This document shows positions 17,701 to 26,398 of a stretch of 64,000 nucleotides of DNA, one piece after another (the first letter of the stretch is position 1; each line of letters begins with the position of its first letter). Origin of the DNA: Aquabacterium sp. A7-Y (lineage in GTDB: Bacteria; Pseudomonadota; Gammaproteobacteria; Burkholderiales; Burkholderiaceae_C); contig NZ_JAPFBW010000001.1 in assembly GCF_026153205.1 (NCBI RefSeq), positions 186,001 through 250,000 on the forward strand. The letters are read 5' to 3'. The translations under genes were made by a program, and so were the position numbers. Below the pieces are notes generated by a model, which worked only from the letters and a program-made list of their open reading frames with translations, ran no database searches and was not told the origin of the DNA.

Positions 17701-17765
17701 GAAATGTTTGTCCCGGTCGCGACATCAGGGTCGTTCCGGGGGGCGCGGGGGAAGCGGGGCGGCGT

Positions 17766-18404
17766 TCAGAAACGCTTGTCCAGCGTGAGCTGGTCGTTCT
17801 CGCGCTTGAGCTGGAAACGGCTCAGGAAGCTGTTGCCGAGCAGGATGTAGGGCATGTCGCGCTGCGCCACCACACCTTGCACATTGAAAACTTCGACGTC
17901 GCCGACCCGCACCCGGTCGAGCGACACCAGATAGCCGGGCACGACGCCGTTGGCGGTGCTGAGGTTGATGCGCTGGCCGTCCTGGTACTTCAGGCCGATG
18001 CGCTGCGCGTCCGACACCGCCATCGAGATCAGCGTGGCTCCGGTGTCGACCATGAAACGCACGCTGCGCCCGTTGATCTGGCCGTCGGCGTGGAAATGCC
18101 CGCCGCTGCCGGCGCTCAGCACGATGCGGGCGCCGGACGACGTGCCGCCCAGACGCACTGGCGAGCCGCCGAGCACCAGGGTCTGCTGCCGTCCACCGGC
18201 CTCGATGCGGGCCTGGCCGTCGGTCAGGCTCAGCAGGCGCACGCCGTCGACGCTGCTGCCGACCGCGACCGTGCGGGCCTTGCCGTCTATCATCAGCAGC
18301 GCCTTGCTGCCGAGGCTGCCGGTCAGCGCGACGCTCTGCGCCAGGGCGGCCTGGCACAGCAGGACCAGGGCGGCGGCCAGGCCGCGCTTGCAAGCGAGTT
18401 TCAT
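17766..18404 (-). CDS. Periplasmic retropepsin-like aspartic protease (TIGR02281 type)
   Basis: The 212-residue protein has a signal peptide (MKLACKRGLAAALVLLCQAALAQ, cleavage near residue 22) and a C-terminal single-lobed aspartic protease domain with FMVDTGATLISM, the catalytic Asp at 120. YILLGNSFLSRFQLKREN matches the conserved end of the family. Retropepsin-like enzymes act as homodimers because each chain supplies one catalytic Asp. Residues 24-100 form a beta-rich region of unknown role. The gene is 20 bases downstream of the YajQ-family gene and may be co-transcribed. Substrate unknown. Confidence 0.82.
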   Translation of the reverse strand: MKLACKRGLAAALVLLCQAALAQSVALTGSLGSKALLMIDGKARTVAVGSSVDGVRLLSLTDGQARIEAGGRQQTLVLGGSPVRLGGTSSGARIVLSAGSGGHFHADGQINGRSVRFMVDTGATLISMAVSDAQRIGLKYQDGQRINLSTANGVVPGYLVSLDRVRVGDVEVFNVQGVVAQRDMPYILLGNSFLSRFQLKRENDQLTLDKRF

Positions 18405-18424
18405 GGTGGGGGCGACGGAGCGGG

Positions 18425-18910
18425 TCAGTCGCGGAAGTTGTTGAAGGTCAGCGGCACTTCGGTGACGTCCTTCTTCAGCAGCGCGATGGCTGCCTGGAGG
18501 TCGTCGCGCTTGGTGCCGCTGACGCGCACCGTGTCGCCCTGGATGCTGGCCTGGACCTTGATCTTGCTGCCCTTGATGAGCTGCTGGATCTTCTTGGCCA
18601 GCTCGGTCTCGATGCCGGCCTTGATCTTGACCACCTGCTTGACCTTGTCGCCGCCGATCTTCTCGATCTTGCCGATGTCGAGGAAACGCGCATCCACGCT
18701 GCGTTTGGTCATCTTCAGGGTCAGGATGTCGAGCACCTGGCCGAGCTGGAAATCGCTGTCGGCGTACAAGGTCAGCTCCTTGTCCTTGAGCTCGATGCGG
18801 GAGTCGGAGCCCTTGAAGTCGAAACGGGTGCCGATTTCCTTGTTGCTCTGGTCGACCGCGTTGCGCACTTCGACGAGATTGGGTTCGAGGACGGTATCGA
18901 AGCTGGGCAT
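18425..18910 (-). CDS. YajQ family cyclic di-GMP-binding protein
   Basis: The 161-residue cytoplasmic protein matches YajQ over its full length: [21 protein letters not shown] at the start, then [48 protein letters not shown] and a final FNNFRD. The fold is two ferredoxin-like domains. Homologues bind cyclic di-GMP in Xanthomonas and Pseudomonas and alter the action of transcription factors; others bind tRNA or phage proteins. The ATG at 18910 is the only start that fits the family. It is divergent from murB, with a 60-base shared promoter region. Confidence 0.92.
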   Translation of the reverse strand: MPSFDTVLEPNLVEVRNAVDQSNKEIGTRFDFKGSDSRIELKDKELTLYADSDFQLGQVLDILTLKMTKRSVDARFLDIGKIEKIGGDKVKQVVKIKAGIETELAKKIQQLIKGSKIKVQASIQGDTVRVSGTKRDDLQAAIALLKKDVTEVPLTFNNFRD

Positions 18911-18970
18911 GGTGGTGGCGCGTTCGGATGAGGAAATGAGGACAGAAGGCGAATCGGAGAAAATTCTGCC

Positions 18971-19987
18971 ATGCAAATCGAAACAGGCGTGAGCCTGAAA
19001 CCGTATAACACCTTCGGCCTGCCGGCGCTGGCCCAGACCCTGGTTCGCATCGAGAGCGACGCCGACGTGCGCCGCGTGCTCGACCATCCCGAACTCGGCA
19101 AGCTGCCCAAATTCGTTCTCGGCGGCGGCAGCAACATCGTGCTGACGCGCGACGTCAGCCAGGTGGTGCTCAAGGTCGAGGTCAAGGGCCGGCGTATCGT
19201 CGAGGAGCGCGCCGACGCCTGGATCGTCGAGGCCGGCGGGGGCGAGAACTGGCACGACTTCGTCACCTGGACCTTGGACCAGGGGCTGCCCGGGCTGGAG
19301 AACATGGCCTTGATTCCCGGCACCGTCGGGGCTTCGCCGGTGCAGAACATCGGCGCCTACGGGGTCGAGCTGAAGGACCGCTTCGAATCGCTGGACGCCG
19401 TCTACCTCGTCACGGGCCGCGGCGCCACCCTGGACCGGCCCAGCTGCCGCTTCGGCTACCGGGACAGCGTCTTCAAGCAGTCGCTGGCGGGCAAGAGCCT
19501 GATCACCCGGGTGCGCTTTCGCCTGCCCAAACCCTGGCAGCCCCTGCTGGGCTACCTCGACCTGGAGCGCAAGATGGCCGAGACCGGCCAGCACGCCCCG
19601 ACGCCGCGCCAGGTCTACGACTGGGTGTGCGAGATCCGGCGCGCCAAGCTGCCGGATCCGGCGGTGGTCGGCAACGCCGGGAGTTTCTTCAAGAATCCGG
19701 TGGTCACGGTCGAGCAGTGCCGCGACATCATCGGTCGCGACCCTGAGATCGTGCACTACCCGATGCCCGACGGCAGCTTCAAGCTGGCCGCCGGCTGGCT
19801 GATCGACGCCTGCGGCTGGAAAGGCAAGAGCATCGGACGGGCCGGCGTCTACGAAAAGCAGGCGCTGGTGTTGATCAACCGAGGCGGCGCGATCGGCGCC
19901 GAGGTGGTCACCCTGGCGCGCGCCATCCAGGAAAGCGTTTACGGGCGCTTCGGCATCCGTCTGGAACCCGAGCCCGTGGTGGTTTAG
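18971..19987 (+). CDS. murB: UDP-N-acetylenolpyruvoylglucosamine reductase
   Basis: The 338-residue type I MurB reduces UDP-GlcNAc-enolpyruvate to UDP-MurNAc with NADPH and FAD, the second committed step of peptidoglycan synthesis. It has NTFGLPALA, the FAD site GGGSNIVLT (about 55-63), [18 protein letters not shown] (about 117-134), GYRDSVFK and [14 protein letters not shown], whose Ser is the proton donor, plus KLAAGWLID near the C-terminus. Length and order match the E. coli enzyme. The ATG at 18971 precedes the conserved [12 protein letters not shown]. It appears to be a single-gene unit. Confidence 0.96.
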   Translation: MQIETGVSLKPYNTFGLPALAQTLVRIESDADVRRVLDHPELGKLPKFVLGGGSNIVLTRDVSQVVLKVEVKGRRIVEERADAWIVEAGGGENWHDFVTWTLDQGLPGLENMALIPGTVGASPVQNIGAYGVELKDRFESLDAVYLVTGRGATLDRPSCRFGYRDSVFKQSLAGKSLITRVRFRLPKPWQPLLGYLDLERKMAETGQHAPTPRQVYDWVCEIRRAKLPDPAVVGNAGSFFKNPVVTVEQCRDIIGRDPEIVHYPMPDGSFKLAAGWLIDACGWKGKSIGRAGVYEKQALVLINRGGAIGAEVVTLARAIQESVYGRFGIRLEPEPVVV

Positions 19988-20094
19988 GGACAGGCGCCGG
20001 GCTCGGGAGGGGCGCGGGAGGCCGCTGTCACGCAAACGTCATGAAGCGCGGCAATAGTGCGCGGCAAGAACAACAACAAAGGAGAAAAACAAGA

Positions 20095-20889
20095 ATGACG
20101 ACGTCCTATGTCATCCCGGCCGGTTCCCCCTTGTGGCGCCTGCCCAGGTACCTGGCGCTGCTGGTCGCTGGCGCCGCCTGGTGGCCGGTGCTGACCGGTC
20201 CCGGCTCGGTGGGGCTGGCCATCCTTGCCAGCGTGCTGTGCCTCGCGCTGCTGGCGGTGGCCGGCGAAGCCCACCGCAAGCGACGTGAGCACTTCCTGCG
20301 CCACGCCCCCTTGCCCCGCCACCTGCGCGGCGCGGTGCGCAAGACCTACCCCCACCTGCAGCCCGAGCAGCTCGCACTGGTCGAGAAGGGCTTGCGACAG
20401 TTTTTTGTGGTGTGGCTGCACGGCCGCGATTTCGTCGCGATGCCCTCGCAGGTGGTGGACCGGATGTGGCACGAGTTCATCCTCGACACCGCGGCCTACC
20501 GCGAGTTCTGCCATCGCGGCTTCGGCCGATTCCTGGACCACAAGCCGGCCGCGACCCTGGACCAGACCCAGGCGGGCGCCAAGGCGGGGCTGCGCCACGC
20601 CTGGCAGCATGCCTGCCGCTCGCAGGGCATCGATCCGGCACGGCCGACGGCGCTGCCGCTGCTGTTCGCGCTTGACGCCCAGCTGGCCATCCCCGACGGG
20701 TTCCGCTACAGCCTGGACTGCCGCGAATTCGCGCCCGACGACCCGCGAGCCACTTATTGCGCCACCGCTCTCGACGGTTCGGGCTGCGGTGGCGGCACGC
20801 TCGGCGGTGGCTGCGCGGGAGATGGCGGCGGTGGAGACGGTGGGGGTGGCGGGTGCGGCGGCGGCTGCGGCGGGGGTGGCGGCGACTAG
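20095..20889 (+). CDS. Membrane protein with Gly/Cys-rich tail (glycine-rich domain-like)
   Basis: A 264-residue protein with two adjacent hydrophobic segments (about 15-56), a soluble domain with VVDRMWHEFILDTAAYREFCHRGFGRFLDH (about 119-148), and a C-terminal tail (about 224-264) almost entirely glycine with four regularly placed cysteines. The MWHEFILDT motif resembles that of glycine-rich-domain proteins also known from plants and bacteria, whose role is poorly defined. The tail resembles TIGR04222-type membrane proteins. AGGAG at 20081-20085 supports the ATG at 20095. The stop codon abuts that of the convergent SUKH gene with no base between. Function unknown. Confidence 0.72.
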   Translation: MTTSYVIPAGSPLWRLPRYLALLVAGAAWWPVLTGPGSVGLAILASVLCLALLAVAGEAHRKRREHFLRHAPLPRHLRGAVRKTYPHLQPEQLALVEKGLRQFFVVWLHGRDFVAMPSQVVDRMWHEFILDTAAYREFCHRGFGRFLDHKPAATLDQTQAGAKAGLRHAWQHACRSQGIDPARPTALPLLFALDAQLAIPDGFRYSLDCREFAPDDPRATYCATALDGSGCGGGTLGGGCAGDGGGGDGGGGGCGGGCGGGGGD

Positions 20890-21531
20890 TTAGGCGCCGA
20901 GCGCGGCGGCACGATCCACCTCGGCCTTGAACTGATGGACCAGTTCGCCCGTTGTACTACTAAGCCACTCCCCATTCTTCGCGACAATCAACCCGGCATC
21001 CAGGCAATAGACGAGGCGATCGAAATATTCGCCCAAGTTGGCAGCCAGCACATCAACCGGTCCGCCGCTTGGTCCTTGCATGAAGATCTGACCGACCACC
21101 CCCGCAGGACCGGGGTCCGTGTCGATGTAGGTCACGCATCCGGTGGCATCCCGAGCAATCGGTAGCCAACCAGACCAGTAGAAGCAGGGACGAACGACGT
21201 GCCCCGGCTGCAAATCGCCGCACCCGAGTTCCGGCATGTCACGCTCCAGTTCTCGCGCCAGCTGCCACTCGGGAAGCACCTCGTCCCATGCTAGCGGTGT
21301 CTCGAAGCACTCAATGGGCGCCGGCATGTCATCGCCGTGAGGATCGACCCAGTCGAGAAACGGCCGACAGCTGTAGGAGTAAAGTTCCCGAAACGCCGGC
21401 GGTAGCTCGACGCCGGTCACGTGCTCCAGTTCTTCCAACGCTTCGGAGGGGACCCCAGGTGCAACGACACCCCCTCGGGGCGAGAACCCGTGCAGGCGCA
21501 GCTTGGCGTCCAGTTGATGTGGCGAAATCAT
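20890..21531 (-). CDS. SUKH (SMI1/KNR4) family protein, possible immunity protein
   Basis: The 213-residue protein has the SMI1/KNR4 fold signature: LEELEHVTGVELPPAFRELYSYS (about 30-52), where an acidic helix precedes the LPxxFRxLY strand, and GWLPIARDATGCVTYIDTDPGP (about 120-141). Bacterial members are commonly immunity proteins for contact-dependent and other polymorphic toxins and are usually encoded immediately after the toxin. Here the gene lies 34 bases downstream, on the same strand, of a frame-broken open region, which may be the lost toxin. No signal peptide, so it is cytoplasmic. GC content is lower than in the neighbours, suggesting transfer. Confidence 0.75.
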   Translation of the reverse strand: MISPHQLDAKLRLHGFSPRGGVVAPGVPSEALEELEHVTGVELPPAFRELYSYSCRPFLDWVDPHGDDMPAPIECFETPLAWDEVLPEWQLARELERDMPELGCGDLQPGHVVRPCFYWSGWLPIARDATGCVTYIDTDPGPAGVVGQIFMQGPSGGPVDVLAANLGEYFDRLVYCLDAGLIVAKNGEWLSSTTGELVHQFKAEVDRAAALGA

Positions 21532-21565
21532 CTGCAGGTAGGGAGGGGTGTCCCCCTCCGTTCAC

Positions 21566-22276
21566 TTATTTGACGTAGACCCAGAACGGATCGGTGGCAA
21601 CCTTCTCGGGAAGGACGCGTTCGCGCTGGAGGAATCCGCCGTAGAGCCCTCCCGACGATCGATTATGGGTCGCGAGAATATGGCGCGTCGAGGTCGACCC
21701 GGGACGGTAGTAGGCCCCCATGTTGGTCTTCGCGAACGGGCGCGAAACCGGCCCGATCCGGGCGCGAGACACAGCCAGGGTCGAGCCCCGGCGAAGGCTC
21801 GCAACGACGAGTGGGTCGGTGTGGGGCTCGGTCCGCTTCGGCGAGCACTTGCTCCGCCAGCGCAAAGAAGGGTAGCCGCGCGACGCCACCACCGCATCGC
21901 CCGCCGGGGCGTGCTGCTTCAGCGCAGCTTGCCGCCTGATGCGCTGATGCCGGCCACCCGCCACCGACGAGCCGCTCGTCGAGCAGCGTCCGGTGGCGCA
22001 GGCCGGCGGGGAATTCGGCGACGTGCCCCGTGCACAAGTGGATCTCGCTGCGCCCGCTCGCAGTGCCCGACAACAGGTAAGGCATGCAACAAGCACACCG
22101 GTGTCTTCGGGCGATGTCCGTTCGCGTTCGGGCATTGCCGCCCGAGTCGCCCAGCCGGCGAGAGAGATCCGCTGCGTCCCGACCTCGATTGATCGACGAA
22201 TGTCTTTCACCGCCGTCCAAGTTCGAACCATTGGAAAGGGAAAAGCACCGTTCCTAACCAACGGCTCATCGACCAT
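21566..22276 (-). pseudogene. Frame-broken gene of unknown family upstream of the SUKH gene
   Basis: Three minus-strand pieces show coding-like third-position bias but lie in different frames. About 22130-21980 encodes LLSGTASGRSEIHLCTGHVAE and LRHRTLLDERLVGGG; about 21890-21830 encodes ARLPFFALAEQVLAEAD in the same frame; from about 21825 the coding signal moves to another frame, giving DPLVVASLRRGS and ending ERVLPEKVATDPFWVYVK at 21566. At least one frameshift near 21825 is needed. The 5' end is unclear; 22276 is only the outermost possible ATG. No family was recognised. Position just before a SUKH gene suggests a decayed toxin. Confidence 0.5.
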
Positions 22277-22450
22277 TTTTTGACCGGTCGCTCCCGCAAG
22301 TTGCCATGCGCATTCTGCCGTCTTGGAGAGTGGCCCATCGACGAAGTCACAGGACCTGTTGTGAGGTCGCCGCGCGGCCGCGCCGCAAGGTCCAGCGTGG
22401 CGTCGAACAAATCCGCCCGAAGTCGTCTACCAACTCAGGAGCTTCCACCA

Positions 22451-23131
22451 ATGACTGCCCTGTCTCATCCCTCTTTGGCAACGCCGGCGCTTGCCGCGCC
22501 ACCGGGATCGTTCAAGCCCGCATCGACGAACGCGGACAACATGAACTCCGGGGCCCGGTACCGTCTGTTGCGCACCTTCCTGGTCGCTGCCTTGGCGGCT
22601 TCGGGCGCGCTGATGGCGCCCCAAGGTGGACACGCGCAGGAGGCCGATCTCGCCCGTCCGCAAGCCGCAGCGAAATCCAAGGTGGGCGGCACCATCACCC
22701 GCAGCGAAGTCATCAGCAGGGCGATGTACTGGGTGAACCGGCACGTGCCATACAGCATGTCCAAATACCACCGCGATCCGCAGGGCAAGCGCTACCGTAC
22801 CGATTGCTCCGGGATGGTCTCCATGGGCGTGCACCTCCCCAGAAGCGAGACAACCCGAAGTCTGCCAGGTGATCTCAGGCGCATTGGCCGGGGTAGCCTC
22901 AGAAAGGGCGACGTCGTGGGCACGCTCGGCACCCCGAACGGCAGCCGCTACAACCACGTGGTGATTTTCAATGGTTGGGCGAATGCCGCCCGCACGAAGA
23001 TCCATACCCTCGAGCAAAGGGGAGGGCATGGCGCCATCAAACATATCCGCGCGGTGAACTACAAGGTGGGTAATCGGTATGCGAAGCCCTATCGGTACAA
23101 GAAGATCGCGGCTGCTGCGCAGGTGAGCTGA
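22451..23131 (+). CDS. Secreted NlpC/P60-like cysteine hydrolase
   Basis: A 226-residue protein with a hydrophobic export segment (about 40-60, ending APQGGHAQ) followed by a papain-like domain: RSEVISRAMYWVNRHVPYSM, YRTDCSGMVSMGVH with presumed catalytic Cys119, KGDVVGTLGTP, and RYNHVVIFNGW with the catalytic His, then HTLEQRGG. The architecture closely resembles secreted proteins common in Streptomyces and other actinobacteria. It would act on peptidoglycan peptides or another amide substrate outside the cytoplasm. CAGGAG at 22436-22441 supports the ATG at 22451. An ATG at 22541 gives a more standard signal peptide and is the main alternative. Confidence 0.72.
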   Translation: MTALSHPSLATPALAAPPGSFKPASTNADNMNSGARYRLLRTFLVAALAASGALMAPQGGHAQEADLARPQAAAKSKVGGTITRSEVISRAMYWVNRHVPYSMSKYHRDPQGKRYRTDCSGMVSMGVHLPRSETTRSLPGDLRRIGRGSLRKGDVVGTLGTPNGSRYNHVVIFNGWANAARTKIHTLEQRGGHGAIKHIRAVNYKVGNRYAKPYRYKKIAAAAQVS

Positions 23132-23197
23132 TGCGGGCGACGCAGCGGCAGCAGCGGCGTGACTGTCATCCCGTCTCACTGAAACGATGAGGACAAC

Positions 23198-24196
23198 ATG
23201 GGAATCCTCTCTCAGCGTACTTCGTCAGGGCGCTTGTCGACCCTGACATTGACCGCCGTCATCAGCGGCCTCACCGGTGCCGGGCTGGGCTGGTCCATCG
23301 CCGAAACACCCGCCACGGCTGAAGCGGGACAAGACGGTTCGCCGATGCACGCAGCGACCGGTAGTCCCTTGACATCGCCCACGGCGCTCGCCCAGGGCCG
23401 TCCTCAGGGACCGGCGACACCGAGTGTGTCGGGACCGACGGCGGGTGGTGCCGGGCGGCTTTCCGACGCCGAGCAGAGATGGCAGTCGCTGCAGGCGATG
23501 ACGCCGGACGAGTTGATCCGGCGCGTGCAGGGCGACAAAAAGCTGGCGGCCGAGATGGCCGATCAGATCATGCGAGGCAAGGACGCCGACCCGGAGCTGC
23601 TGCAGTTCCTGGCGACCACACTCTCCCAGGCACAACCGAAGCTGCTGGAGCGCTCCGCCGAAGTCCTGCTGCGCAATCCCGACGTTCAAGCGAGGCAGAA
23701 GGCCTTCGACTTGCTTTCCTCCTTGCCTGATCCCCCTGCGGCCCTGGCGACCGCCGCAAGGCAGGTCGTGTTGACCGAAGGGAACCCGCAAGTACTGGCG
23801 GGTGCGATCAGTGCGTTGCGAGATTCCGGAAGCCTCGCCGACATGCACATCGATGAAGCGCTGGTTCAGCAACTGCGACAGCACGTCAGCAGCCCCGATC
23901 CGCAGCTGCGTCGGGAGAGCGTCGCGACCCTGATTCAAGCCGACCGCACCAACTCGGTCGAGCCTCTCGTGCGCCAGGCCGTGGCCGACACCGACCCGAC
24001 GGTGCAGATCATCGGGATCGGGGCCGTCGTCGATGCGGGCATCCGTTCGAGCGAAGCCAAGTCGCAGTTGCTCGAGATCAGCTTCAATCCACAGGCCGAT
24101 CCGGAGGTCCGCTCCGAGGCCATGGATGCCTTGCAGTCCTTCCGTCTTACGAAAGAGGAAACGGCTCGACTTGCTGCGCTGCAACAGCAGCAATAG
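23198..24196 (+). CDS. HEAT-repeat protein with N-terminal signal/anchor segment
   Basis: The 332-residue protein starts with a hydrophobic stretch (about 14-34, LTLTAVISGLTGAGLGWSIAE), then a Pro/Gly/Thr-rich linker (about 40-85), then helical repeats from about 95 to the end. The clearest HEAT units are PQLRRESVATLIQADRTNSV, PTVQIIGIGAVVDAGIRS and PEVRSEAMDALQSFRL. HEAT solenoids bind proteins; no catalytic motif is seen. It lies 66 bases downstream of the NlpC/P60-like gene on the same strand and is probably co-expressed with it. Likely periplasmic, either anchored or secreted. Function unknown. Confidence 0.72.
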   Translation: MGILSQRTSSGRLSTLTLTAVISGLTGAGLGWSIAETPATAEAGQDGSPMHAATGSPLTSPTALAQGRPQGPATPSVSGPTAGGAGRLSDAEQRWQSLQAMTPDELIRRVQGDKKLAAEMADQIMRGKDADPELLQFLATTLSQAQPKLLERSAEVLLRNPDVQARQKAFDLLSSLPDPPAALATAARQVVLTEGNPQVLAGAISALRDSGSLADMHIDEALVQQLRQHVSSPDPQLRRESVATLIQADRTNSVEPLVRQAVADTDPTVQIIGIGAVVDAGIRSSEAKSQLLEISFNPQADPEVRSEAMDALQSFRLTKEETARLAALQQQQ

Positions 24197-24525
24197 GCGA
24201 GCGGCGTGGTGTGCCCCCGCCTGCCTGGACCGCGGCACCGCCGGTGCCACGGTCGCTCTGGCACATGTCTTGTGTGCCGGGCGACACGCCCCCTCCTTCT
24301 CCTGCGATCCCATCGTGCAACTTTGAGCCCCACGACAGCCACGAAGAGACGCCAGAAAGCCGTACCGCCGTCCCGTCGCGGTGGCGCCCAGTCCCTCAAC
24401 TTAGGGACAGCCAAGCCCGAAACTACTCGATACCATCGCTGGGCTTTGGAGCCTGCGCACCTTGCCGGCCGACGCACACGGGGTGCGCGGCGCCGGGCGC
24501 AGGAAGCGATCTGACGGGAGCGGGT
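24197..24525. other. 329-bp intergenic region
   Basis: No gene is supported. A GGCACC / GGTGCC hairpin near 24233-24248 may end the HEAT-gene transcript, and an inverted repeat GTCCCT (24391-24396) / AGGGAC (24403-24408) lies upstream of the lipoprotein gene and could be an operator or weak terminator. Confidence 0.5.
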
Positions 24526-25395
24526 ATGCAAGCGGTGTCTGAATTGAAGAGTAGGTCGGGCTGGCAGGCGGGTGGGCGCACCGCAAGCGCCCTGGGAGTT
24601 GCCCTGGTGCTGGCAGGCTGCATGGCCACCGCACCGAGCATCGGCGACAGCCGCGCCCGCACCGCCGCCACCGGCGCGACGGCCGGCTCCACCTCCGAAA
24701 ACGCCAATCCCGCGATGGAGCGCTGCACCGAATCGCTGGGCACCGTCGCGCTGGTCGAAGACCAGGGCTCCTCGTGGTACTCGGACCTGCGCACGCACAA
24801 CCTGCAATCCACCATCCCGGTGCTGCGCATGCTGGTGCAGCAGTCCAACTGCTTCGTGGTGGTCGAGCGCGGCGTGGCGATGCGCAACATGCGCCAGGAG
24901 CGCGGCCTGCAGGACAGCGGCGAACTGCGCGAGAACAGCAACTTCGGCAAGGGCCAGATGGTCGCCGCCGACTTCACGATGAGCCCGAGCGTCACGATCA
25001 GCGCCAAGGACACGGGTGGCGTGAGCGGCCTGGTGGGCGGGCGTGTCGGCAGCGTGCTGAGCGCGGTCGGCGGCTCGATGAAGTACAACGAAGCCTCCAC
25101 GATGCTGACCCTGATCGACAACCGCTCCGGCGTGCAGCTGGCCGCGGCCGAGGGCAGCTCGGGCAACATGGACTTCGGCCTGCTGGCCGGGGTCTACCGC
25201 AATGCCGCGGTCGGCGTGGGGGCCTACGGCAAGACGCCGCAAGGCAAGGTGGTGGTGGCGGCCTTTGCCGACTCCTACAACCAGATGGTGCGCGCGGTCC
25301 GCAACTACAAGGCACAGGAAGTGCGCGGCGGCCTGGGCACCGGCGGGCGCCTGGGCGTGCAGGGCGGCAGCACGCCGGCCAGCAAGGGCCGCTGA
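24526..25395 (+). CDS. CsgG/HfaB-family lipoprotein
   Basis: The 289-residue protein carries a lipobox, VALVLAGCMA, with the lipidated Cys near residue 32; the n-region before it is unusually long. The rest matches the CsgG/HfaB family: ALVEDQGSSWYSDL, IPVLRMLVQQSNCFVVVERG, VAADFTMSPSVTISA and YNEASTMLTLIDNRSGVQLAAAEGS. CsgG forms an outer-membrane secretion pore for curli; Burkholderiales homologues outside curli operons have unknown substrates. No other curli genes occur here. The ATG at 24526 follows GACGGGAGCGGGT. A strong bidirectional terminator follows the gene. Confidence 0.82.
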   Translation: MQAVSELKSRSGWQAGGRTASALGVALVLAGCMATAPSIGDSRARTAATGATAGSTSENANPAMERCTESLGTVALVEDQGSSWYSDLRTHNLQSTIPVLRMLVQQSNCFVVVERGVAMRNMRQERGLQDSGELRENSNFGKGQMVAADFTMSPSVTISAKDTGGVSGLVGGRVGSVLSAVGGSMKYNEASTMLTLIDNRSGVQLAAAEGSSGNMDFGLLAGVYRNAAVGVGAYGKTPQGKVVVAAFADSYNQMVRAVRNYKAQEVRGGLGTGGRLGVQGGSTPASKGR

Positions 25396-25455
25396 ACGCC
25401 GTCGCTTCGCGCAGATTCAGGGAGCCGGCGGGCCGCAAGCCCGCTGCACAAGAAA

Positions 25456-25484
25456 GCAAAAAGGCCGCTCTGCGGCCTTTTTGC
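25456..25484. terminator. Bidirectional intrinsic terminator
   Basis: GCAAAAAGGCCGC (25456-25468) pairs perfectly with GCGGCCTTTTTGC (25472-25484) around TCT. T-runs occur on both strands, serving the convergent CsgG-like and ppnP genes. Confidence 0.9.
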
Positions 25485-25502
25485 ATGGGGCGAGCGTGTC
25501 GC

Positions 25503-25820
25503 TCAGCCGAAATGGCAGACGTAATGGTAGGGCTCGCCCTCGACCTTGATCTCGAAGCTGGACTGGGCCGGCACCTCGAAGGACTGGCCGGCCTCGTAGT
25601 GTTTCCATTCGCTTTGGCCGGCCAACTTGACCTGGCAGGCGCCGGCGACGCTTTCCATCACTTCGGGCGCGCCGGTGTTGAAGGTCAAGGTCGCGGGCAG
25701 GATCACGCCGACGCTCTTGCGGGTGCCGTCGGCGAAGGTGAGGGTGTGCGAGACGCACTTGCCGTCGAAGTAGACGTTGGCCTGGGCGTTGACGGAGACG
25801 TTGGCGATCTGCTTGCTCAT
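25503..25820 (-). CDS. ppnP: Pyrimidine/purine nucleoside phosphorylase
   Basis: The 105-residue single-domain cupin matches PpnP (formerly YaiE, DUF1255) over its entire length: [74 protein letters not shown]. PpnP cleaves a broad set of nucleosides with phosphate to the free base and ribose 1-phosphate. The start ATG at 25820 begins [20 protein letters not shown]. Single-gene unit ended by the bidirectional terminator on its 3' side. Upstream is a long region without intact genes. Confidence 0.93.
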   Translation of the reverse strand: MSKQIANVSVNAQANVYFDGKCVSHTLTFADGTRKSVGVILPATLTFNTGAPEVMESVAGACQVKLAGQSEWKHYEAGQSFEVPAQSSFEIKVEGEPYHYVCHFG

Positions 25821-26177
25821 GGTGCTGCGGTGGACAGAGGGAGGTGAATGCGAGCTTGCGATGGTACATCGGCGCCGCTTTGCATCCCCTTGCTTGAGGG
25901 GCGCAGGGCCCTCCCGTGGGGGATGGTGGAGCCGCGCCGCTCGGGTCACACTGAGCTCCACGCTGCCATCGCGCGAGAGCACACCGCCACATCGGTGGCC
26001 TCGGCGCCGCAAGAGGGCCGGCCGGTCGGGGATCCGGACCTGTCGCGATGTGCAGTACCGCCGGCGATGCCGGCGGCCGTCTCCTCGGAAGCGGTCGATA
26101 GAGGCAGGGCCTGCGGCGCAGGTCTCTGTCAGGGAGGCGACCGACTTCCGGGGGCCCTGTCCCCAGAGCCCCTCTGT

Positions 26178-26202
26178 GCCGGCGTGGCGTCGCCACGCCG
26201 GC
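26178..26202. repeat. 12-bp perfect palindromic hairpin
   Basis: GCCGGCGTGGCG (26178-26189) and CGCCACGCCGGC (26191-26202) are exact complements separated by one base. A short TTT follows on the plus strand. It sits 27 bases beyond the end of the minus-strand relic and may be its former terminator or a repetitive extragenic palindrome. Confidence 0.5.
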
Positions 26203-26228
26203 TTTCCCGCTGCTTCTTCGCGCTCCCC

Positions 26229-26385
26229 TCAGCTTGGAAAACGCGTCGCCTGGGGCTCCAGCGGCAGTCGCAGCCCGTTGGCGAAGCTCGACACGGTGCG
26301 GTAGAAGCCGGCGAGCGCGATCAGCTCCAGCTGCAGTTCGCTGCACAGATCGAGGATGGCCTGCTCGTCGGTTGACCCGTCGGCC
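26229..26385 (-). pseudogene. C-terminal relic of a carboxymuconolactone decarboxylase-family gene
   Basis: The minus strand encodes DEQAILDLCSELQLELIALAGFYRTVSSFANGLRLPLE, ending at a stop at 26229. The ELIALAGFYRTVS-type helix followed by a short LxLPLE tail matches the C-terminal end of carboxymuconolactone decarboxylase / AhpD-like proteins. Upstream of about 26385 the frame continues as unrelated Arg/Pro-rich sequence, so the N-terminal half with the CxxC active site is missing. The identification rests on about 40 residues. Confidence 0.45.
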
Positions 26386-26398
26386 GGCGGCCAGCGAG

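Noticed and set aside
24211-24525. Upstream in-frame extension of the CsgG-like lipoprotein
   Set aside because: It would bury the lipobox more than 130 residues inside the protein; the ATG at 24526 keeps the signal near the N-terminus.
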